A DNA stretch of 64,000 nucleotides from Zygnema cylindricum. Its lineage: Eukaryota; Streptophyta; Zygnematophyceae; Zygnematales; Zygnemataceae. The translations under genes and the position numbers were made by a program. Below are positions 56,524-64,000 of the stretch, in pieces. Position 1 is the first letter of the stretch, and each line of letters starts with the position of its first letter. The stretch covers positions 1 to 64,000 of the forward strand of contig JBBHKE010003321.1 in the NCBI GenBank assembly GCA_037447655.1, written 5' to 3'. The notes under the pieces are model-generated. The model did no database searches and was not told where the DNA came from. It saw nothing but the letters and a program-made list of their open reading frames with translations.

Positions 56524-57623
56524 ATGGAGTTGGAGCCTATAGAATTACAAGTTATTCGCCTACCATCTAGGGTGCTTATGTTTGATGGAACAGACTTAAG
56601 TTACTACAAGTTCACGATGGAGGGATTGCTTTTCGAAAGCACTTATGGGGAATTGTTTCGGGACAAGTGAGGTGTTTGCCACCAAGCTTTGGAGGAACTC
56701 ATTATGGAGAATCATCTGGGGCTTTCCAGAAAACCAACGGGAGTAACGATGTAGTGGAAGGTGAAGGGAAAATCATTACCATAGAAGAGGGAATAAGGGA
56801 GAAGGATAAAGGGACATGGATGGTGAGGGGAGCTAGGCTCTCGGCCACGGTTCCACTTGTGGGGATTATAACTGAACCAAAAACTGAAGAAAACGACTGA
56901 AAAAATTGGGAATATAAAAACATTACAGTAAAACATCTCATACTTAGATATGTGTCTAAGTCCATAGCTATCAATCTTTTAAATCTAACAAAGTCTTCGA
57001 AAAATTGGGAAACACTAATTCAGATTTATAAGAGTGAAACTATACAGAGGTAGGAATTAGTAAAACATGAAATAGAGGCCTATGTTTATAAAGGCGGTAG
57101 CATGATAAAGTTTTGCAATGATATTGCTGCATTATATATTGAGTTTGCTAGTGTAGGTTATGTAGAATCTGAGGTAACAAAGATTAACACACTAATCATG
57201 AAACTTCCAGATGAGTACAAAGATATAAATTACCGTATGCAGGCAATGGATTGCTCCTCATAGACTTAGAGCATTACCATGGGGATGATTTTTGTGAGGG
57301 AAAGCACTTTGGAGCATCGTAGGGGAAGTGACAGGGTGAATGCACTGACACCTGGTGGTGACTGGTGGAAGCGTGATGAGAGGAACGGCGCTGACAAACG
57401 GAAGCGTGATAAGATGAATGATAGTGACAAGAGGAAGCGTGATGAGAGGAAGCGTGATAAGAGGAACAAAGACAAAGGTAAACCTTATCGGAACTTTGGT
57501 GGAAAGAAAAACAGAGAAAAACAAAGAAGAGCTTTGAAAAAAAGGGTTTTCTTATGTTGTAGGGAACTGGGTCATTATATCGAGGAATGCCCTTGCTTGA
57601 AAAACTTAGAAGTTGGTATGTGA
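56524..57623 (+). pseudogene. Copia D gag
   Basis: Starts at ATG 56524 with MELEPIELQVIRLPSRVLMF and GTDLSYYKFTMEGLLF, a typical copia gag opening. UBN2-like segments (KHEIEAYVYKGGSMIKFCNDI, LIMKLPDEYKDINYRM, about 57067-57240) follow, then a strongly basic Lys/Arg/Asp stretch (57279-57530). The knuckle LCCRELGHYIEEC has the second Cys, His and third Cys in place, while the first Cys position is Phe. Several stops occur at about 56667-57060. No protease or later domains follow; the array at 57758 interrupts about 165 bp after the knuckle. Confidence 0.8.
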
Positions 57624-57777
57624 ATAAGGAGGAAGAAGGGGAAGAGGAGAAAGAGGATGAAGATATTTTGGAGCTTCTTCACATCGGTCTAATGGAGAAA
57701 AGAGAAAAGCACACAGAAATTCCACGAAAGCAACAATGTGTTTTTGGAGGTATAAGGTGATGTTTTTGAAGATTTAG

Positions 57778-57865
57778 TTTCGTGCGTACGCGACATTTCA
57801 TGCGTACGTGAGGTTTCGTGCGTACGCGACATTTCATGCGTACGTGAGGTTTCGTGCGTACTCGA
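57778..57865 (+). repeat. 36-bp subrepeats in array U3
   Basis: 'tttcgtgcgtacgcgac' begins units at 57778, 57814 and 57850 (period 36), each with the palindrome GCGTACGC or CGTACG. The same set recurs in each array unit, and a diverged version opens the solo LTR at about 9500. Confidence 0.9.
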
Positions 57866-58566
57866 CGCGATTTGTAATGCGTGAGTACTAACAGAATTTA
57901 ATGTGGAAGCTGGAATGGATTTGCGGATTGGGGGAGTAATGGTAGGAATTGTTTTTAAGCGTACGGAATCAAATCTGAGTGACGCGAATCAAATTATGGA
58001 GAGTACGATTTGCGTAATGTGAAATGGACGACGGATCGCGAAGCGATCCGATGTAATCGATTTTGAAATGTTTTTGTAAAAGTCTGTCGCCCGTACGAAA
58101 CATAATGTGAGAGGCGCACTTATGAAAAAGACGCGGTTTCGGTACGGAAAAGATTTGGAAAGTACGATTTCATTTCGGCAAGTGGTTCGCGCTATTTTTG
58201 GATGTACTATCAAGTGGGTCGTACGTATGTGATGACGGGTTACTACGTGGACTTATCGACAAGTGACTAAGCAAGTTGTCACTTATGACGCGGATTTGTG
58301 GATGCGTCGGTGTAAATATTTGGAGTAACATTGTTTTGTCTTTTACATCATTATAAATTAGTGTTGATTATGATGTTTATTTTTAAGTGATCAATTAGGG
58401 TTTTGATAGTGTAATTTGTGTGTGTACGATGTCGTATTTGCAGACAGGTGTACGCTTACGATTGCTTGACTTTCAGGTGTACGCTTACGATTAGTTTGAT
58501 TTAATGACAGTTACGTAATTTACGTTGGTTATTTTGACACTTAGTGATTTGTTAACAGCTCACAAG

Positions 58567-58579
58567 TGTATATATAGAT
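58567..58579 (+). promoter_or_regulatory. TATA box of the array LTR
   Basis: 'gtatatatagatt' is a strong TATA motif about 810 bp into the LTR, repeated at 60753 and 62939. It would place transcription start at about 58600. Confidence 0.65.
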
Positions 58580-59010
58580 TTGAGCTTCATTAGAATAATC
58601 ATCAATGCTGGTTAGTAAAGTGGGGACCGAAGATGTAGACTTTTAGGGTTGCCGATTAGGTCATGCATTTGAGTAATATGTTTATTGATATACTTTTGTT
58701 TATCTAATGTTTATGTGAGATTGCACTCTTTTGTTACTATTTATTTATGTTGTTTTATATATGTTTGATATGCATTGTTTATGCATTTGTCATAGGGTTT
58801 GTTTATGTCGATTATTCCATCAAACCTTAGATGTTGTCATAGGGTTTATTTATGTTGATTATTCCATGAAACCCTAAATGTTGTTTGTTGCGTCTGTGTA
58901 CGCATATGCAGGATGCATTTCATATGATTGTTCGTCGACCTATTTTTGCTTAGCTTCTTGCATGATAGTTTGGGTCGCTTCTGCAGTCTATTTTAGACCA
59001 AAGAACAACA

Positions 59011-59024
59011 GGTTATGGGCCCAC
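59011..59024 (+). promoter_or_regulatory. Array primer-binding site (half-tRNA type)
   Basis: GGTTATGGGCCCAC follows the LTR end AACAACA without a gap. From memory, this is the exact inverse complement of 14 bases around the anticodon of plant initiator tRNA-Met. Repeated at 61197 and 63383. Confidence 0.75.
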
Positions 59025-59943
59025 ACCCCATCTATCATATGTTACGTTAAGTCGAGATAGGTTTGTGTCACATGCATTGTAGCAGGTTAATATTGTCCTT
59101 GCTGGTTGTATTGCAGTAATGGTGTCTGTGTACCCATGAGATCGGCCTTATCATAGTGTTGGTATGTGCCGAGTTTAATCTTGCATCGCCCCAAGGGTTA
59201 ACTTAGTGACAGTGCCGAAATGTCTACCCTCAATGAAAATGATTTATTTTGAGAATCGATATTTTAGTTTTGGAAAATAAATGTTTATTTTTAATGAAGC
59301 ATTTCGAAATGTGGAGATTTGACATTTAGTGGAGAGATCTGAAAGGTGGAGATGTGGCATTTGGTGAAAGATCCGAATTTGTGGATCTATAATTATGGGA
59401 TGTTATGAGATTTTTTTTTTTTTTTTTTGGATTGTTGGTAGTTTTGGGAAATGTAACATTAATGGAGCTTAAAATTGGGATAGAGGATGTAGATTTTATT
59501 TACTTTTTTTTAATGTTTTATTTTGTGGGATTAAGTACGCGGGTTGCGAAATTTAGAAAATTTGGAAAGTTTTATTTTTGGAAATTTTTATGGTAGTTAG
59601 AGGAAAATGTGGTAATTTTTGTTGGAATTTTATTTATTATTGGTAGAATTGATTTTCGGAAAATAGTTTATTATTTATGTATTTTTATGGGAAATTTTTG
59701 GATTTAGAAATTGTTGAGAAAAGAGAAAATTTGTTGTAATCGGAAAATGAAAATATATATATTGTGTATTATGATATTTGGAAAGATTTATGGAGGCAGC
59801 GGAAGCAGTGGTGTAGCGAAGGCGGATTCAAATGGAGGAGGCAGTTGAAGGTGACATTGGTGACAGCTGATGACGTAGTCTCATAGAGTGTGACAGCTGA
59901 TGACGTGGCATAATGGATGCACGAAACTAAATTTTCGGGGGAG
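59011..59943 (+). other. Array internal region 1, noncoding
   Basis: 933 bp between primer site and polypurine tract. AT-rich, with a run of 18 T (59411-59428) and no gag or pol similarity. It ends 'ttttcgggggag' just before the next LTR, a good polypurine tract. Confidence 0.8.
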
Positions 59944-61196
59944 TGTTGTTTTTGAAGATTTAGTTTCGTGCGTACGCGACATTTCATGCGTACGTGAGGT
60001 TTCGTGCGTACGCGACATTTCATGCGTACGTGAGGTTTCGTGCGTACTCGACGCGATTTGTAATGCGTGAGTACTAACAGAATTTAATGTGGAAGCTGGA
60101 ATGGATTTGCGGATTGGGGGAGTAATGGTAGGAATTGTTTTTAAGCGTACGGAATCAAATCTGAGTGACGCGAATCAAATTATGGAGAGTACGATTTGCG
60201 TAATGTGAAATGGACGACGGATCGCGAAGCGATCCGATGTAATCGATTTTGAAATGTTTTTGTAAAAGTCTGTCGCCCGTACGAAACATAATGTGAGAGG
60301 CGCACTTATGAAAAAGACGCGGTTTCGGTACGGAAAAGATTTGGAAAGTACGATTTCATTTCGGCAAGTGGTTCGCGCTATTTTTGGATGTACTATCAAG
60401 TGGGTCGTACGTATGTGATGACGGGTTACTACGTGGACTTATCGACAAGTGACTAAGCAAGTTGTCACTTATGACGCGGATTTGTGGATGCGTCGGTGTA
60501 AATATTTGGAGTAACATTGTTTTGTCTTTTACATCATTATAAATTAGTGTTGATTATGATGTTTATTTTTAAGTGATCAATTAGGGTTTTGATAGTGTAA
60601 TTTGTGTGTGTACGATGTCGTATTTGCAGACAGGTGTACGCTTACGATTGCTTGACTTTCAGGTGTACGCTTACGATTAGTTTGATTTAATGACAGTTAC
60701 GTAATTTACGTTGGTTATTTTGACACTTAGTGATTTGTTAACAGCTCACAAGTGTATATATAGATTTGAGCTTCATTAGAATAATCATCAATGCTGGTTA
60801 GTAAAGTGGGGACCGAAGATGTAGACTTTTAGGGTTGCCGATTAGGTCATGCATTTGAGTAATATGTTTATTGATATACTTTTGTTTATCTAATGTTTAT
60901 GTGAGATTGCACTCTTTTGTTACTATTTATTTATGTTGTTTTATATATGTTTGATATGCATTGTTTATGCATTTGTCATAGGGTTTGTTTATGTCGATTA
61001 TTCCATCAAACCTTAGATGTTGTCATAGGGTTTATTTATGTTGATTATTCCATGAAACCCTAAATGTTGTTTGTTGCGTCTGTGTACGCATATGCAGGAT
61101 GCATTTCATATGATTGTTCGTCGACCTATTTTTGCTTAGCTTCTTGCATGATAGTTTGGGTCGCTTCTGCAGTCTATTTTAGACCAAAGAACAACA
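59944..61196 (+). mobile_element. Array LTR 2
   Basis: Starts TGTTGTTTTTGAAG after the polypurine tract and ends GAACAACA before the primer site at 61197. Essentially identical to LTR 1. Confidence 0.85.
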
Positions 61197-62129
61197 GGTT
61201 ATGGGCCCACACCCCATCTATCATATGTTACGTTAAGTCGAGATAGGTTTGTGTCACATGCATTGTAGCAGGTTAATATTGTCCTTGCTGGTTGTATTGC
61301 AGTAATGGTGTCTGTGTACCCATGAGATCGGCCTTATCATAGTGTTGGTATGTGCCGAGTTTAATCTTGCATCGCCCCAAGGGTTAACTTAGTGACAGTG
61401 CCGAAATGTCTACCCTCAATGAAAATGATTTATTTTGAGAATCGATATTTTAGTTTTGGAAAATAAATGTTTATTTTTAATGAAGCATTTCGAAATGTGG
61501 AGATTTGACATTTAGTGGAGAGATCTGAAAGGTGGAGATGTGGCATTTGGTGAAAGATCCGAATTTGTGGATCTATAATTATGGGATGTTATGAGATTTT
61601 TTTTTTTTTTTTTTGGATTGTTGGTAGTTTTGGGAAATGTAACATTAATGGAGCTTAAAATTGGGATAGAGGATGTAGATTTTATTTACTTTTTTTTAAT
61701 GTTTTATTTTGTGGGATTAAGTACGCGGGTTGCGAAATTTAGAAAATTTGGAAAGTTTTATTTTTGGAAATTTTTATGGTAGTTAGAGGAAAATGTGGTA
61801 ATTTTTGTTGGAATTTTATTTATTATTGGTAGAATTGATTTTCGGAAAATAGTTTATTATTTATGTATTTTTATGGGAAATTTTTGGATTTAGAAATTGT
61901 TGAGAAAAGAGAAAATTTGTTGTAATCGGAAAATGAAAATATATATATTGTGTATTATGATATTTGGAAAGATTTATGGAGGCAGCGGAAGCAGTGGTGT
62001 AGCGAAGGCGGATTCAAATGGAGGAGGCAGTTGAAGGTGACATTGGTGACAGCTGATGACGTAGTCTCATAGAGTGTGACAGCTGATGACGTGGCATAAT
62101 GGATGCACGAAACTAAATTTTCGGGGGAG

Positions 62130-63382
62130 TGTTGTTTTTGAAGATTTAGTTTCGTGCGTACGCGACATTTCATGCGTACGTGAGGTTTCGTGCGTACGCG
62201 ACATTTCATGCGTACGTGAGGTTTCGTGCGTACTCGACGCGATTTGTAATGCGTGAGTACTAACAGAATTTAATGTGGAAGCTGGAATGGATTTGCGGAT
62301 TGGGGGAGTAATGGTAGGAATTGTTTTTAAGCGTAAGGAATCAAATCTGAGTGACGCGAATCAAATTATGGAGAGTACGATTTGCGTAATGTGAAATGGA
62401 CGACGGATCGCGAAGCGATCCGATGTAATCGATTTTGAAATGTTTTTGTAAAAGTCTGTCGCCCGTACGAAACATAATGTGAGAGGCGCACTTATGAAAA
62501 AGACGCGGTTTCGGTACGGAAAAGATTTGGAAAGTACGATTTCATTTCGGCAAGTGGTTCGCGCTATTTTTGGATGTACTATCAAGTGGGTCGTACGTAT
62601 GTGATGACGGGTTACTACGTGGACTTATCGACAAGTGACTAAGCAAGTTGTCACTTATGACGCGGATTTGTGGATGCGTCGGTGTAAATATTTGGAGTAA
62701 CATTGTTTTGTCTTTTACATCATTATAAATTAGTGTTGATTATGATGTTTATTTTTAAGTGATCAATTAGGGTTTTGATAGTGTAATTTGTGTGTGTACG
62801 ATGTCGTATTTGCAAACAGGTGTACGCTTACGATTGCTTGACTTTCAGGTGTACGCTTACGATTAGTTTGATTTAATGACAGTTACGTAATTTACGTTGG
62901 TTATTTTGACACTTAGTGATTTGTTAACAGCTCACAAGTGTATATATAGATTTGAGCTTCATTAGAATAATCATCAATGCTGGTTAGTAAAGTGGGGACC
63001 GAAGATGTAGACTTTTAGGGTTGCCGATTAGGTCATGCATTTGAGTAATATGTTTATTGATATACTTTTGTTTATCTAATGTTTATGTGAGATTGCACTC
63101 TTTTGTTACTATTTATTTATGTTGTTTTATATATGTTTGATATGCATTGTTTATGCATTTGTCATAGGGTTTGTTTATGTCGATTATTCCATCAAACCTT
63201 AGATGTTGTCATAGGGTTTATTTATGTTGATTATTCCATGAAACCCTAAATGTTGTTTGTTGCGTCTGTGTACGCATATGCAGGATGCATTTCATATGAT
63301 TGTTCGTCGACCTATTTTTGCTTAGCTTCTTGCATGATAGTTTGGGTCGCTTCTGCAGTCTATTTTAGACCAAAGAACAACA
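62130..63382 (+). mobile_element. Array LTR 3
   Basis: Same ends as LTR 2. It has the two base changes that I noticed (62337 region and 62815 region). The following internal region runs off the window. Confidence 0.85.
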
Positions 63383-64000
63383 GGTTATGGGCCCACACCC
63401 CATCTATCATATGTTACGTTAAGTCGAGATAGGTTTGTGTCACATGCATTGTAGCAGGTTAATATTGTCCTTGCTGGTTGTATTGCAGTAATGGTGTCTG
63501 TGTACCCATGAGATCGGCCTTATCATAGTGTTGGTATGTGCCGAGTTTAATCTTGCATCGCCCCAAGGGTTAACTTAGTGACAGTGCCGAAATGTCTACC
63601 CTCAATGAAAATGATTTATTTTGAGAATCGATATTTTAGTTTTGGAAAATAAATGTTTATTTTTAATGAAGCATTTCGAAATGTGGAGATTTGACATTTA
63701 GTGGAGAGATCTGAAAGGTGGAGATGTGGCATTTGGTGAAAGATCCGAATTTGTGGATCTATAATTATGGGATGTTATGAGATTTTTTTTTTTTTTTTTT
63801 GGATTGTTGGTAGTTTTGGGAAATGTAACATTAATGGAGCTTAAAATTGGGATAGAGGATGTAGATTTTATTTACTTTTTTTTAATGTTTTATTTTGTGG
63901 GATTAAGTACGCGGGTTGCGAAATTTAGAAAATTTGGAAAGTTTTATTTTTGGAAATTTTTATGGTAGTTAGAGGAAAATGTGGTAATTTTTGTTGGAAT

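Larger units (their letters stand above)
57758..59010 (+). mobile_element. Array LTR 1
   Basis: 1253 bp, TGATGTTTTTGAAG...GAACAACA (later copies start TGTTG). U3 begins with 36-bp subrepeats, has the hairpin CGGATCGC-GAA-GCGATCCG (58032-58050) and a TATA box at about 58568. The 5 bp to the left are 'taagg'; the partner duplication would lie outside the window. Confidence 0.85.
57758..64000 (+). mobile_element. Tandem array of a protein-less copia-type LTR element (period 2186 bp)
   Basis: LTR-internal-LTR-internal-LTR-internal, cut by the window end. LTRs: 57758-59010, 59944-61196, 62130-63382. Internal parts: 59011-59943, 61197-62129, 63383-64000+. Units are nearly identical; I noticed only a few differences (for example 'gcgtaagg' at 62333 for 'gcgtacgg', 'gcaaacagg' at 62812 for 'gcagacagg'). 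ORFs inside are 60-84 codons and meaningless. The structure fits a non-autonomous element multiplied by recombination between LTRs. Confidence 0.9.

Noticed and set aside
57778-57865. 36-bp repeats as a CRISPR-like array
   Set aside because: There are no spacers; units are directly adjacent, few, and inside a eukaryotic LTR.
57989-63968. ORFs of 60-84 codons repeated in each array unit
   Set aside because: They lie in LTR or noncoding internal sequence, have no protein-like motifs, and recur only because the whole unit is repeated.

Overview
This is nuclear DNA of a eukaryote, most likely a streptophyte (land plant or close algal relative). The evidence is one intron-rich gene for an organelle-type rRNA methyltransferase, Ty1/copia elements with plant-style primer sites, a Ty3/gypsy chromovirus-like element, hAT-like elements with 8-bp target duplications and many small MITEs. 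There is no bacterial gene organisation. I cannot name the species from sequence alone.

Layout. 1-3022: noncoding DNA with a TIR element (1239-3022) that contains a hAT-like element (1348-2652), which itself contains a TA-flanked MITE. 3590-5447: 5'-truncated Ty3/gypsy pol ending in a PHD-finger-like tail, followed by a 195-bp direct-repeat pair (5448 and 6978). 7172-11879: decayed copia A (gag, then protease and integrase), split by a solo LTR (9482-10695, TSD CATGG). 11880-16715: copia B with both LTRs. 16716-24330: mostly unassigned, with a tandem pair of tRNA-like repeats, a hAT fragment and a foldback element. 24631-32531: the only host gene I can defend, a seven-exon RlmI-like methyltransferase whose exons join in frame to 479 codons; one intron appears to be GC-AG. 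33587-36920: MITE cluster. 38153-45802: a second hAT-like copy (TSD CCCTTAGT) with a MITE and a 6.4-kb minus-strand gypsy element (39173-45527, TSD ACTAT) nested in it. 47100-48390: LTR/gag remnant of a copia family (copy C). 48396-54213: copia E, minus strand, both LTRs, TSD CACAA. 55490-57757: another copy of the C family (copy D) with a gag remnant. 57758-64000: tandem array, period 2186 bp, of a protein-less LTR element (LTR 1253 bp, internal 933 bp), leaving the window.

The solo LTR, copia E and the array share LTR termini (TGTTG...GAACAACA). The array and copia E have primer sites resembling the anticodon region of initiator tRNA-Met, which suggests one family with an autonomous-type member and a non-autonomous derivative that has been amplified in tandem. 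Nearly every retroelement ORF carries stops or frameshifts, often caused by short tandem duplications.
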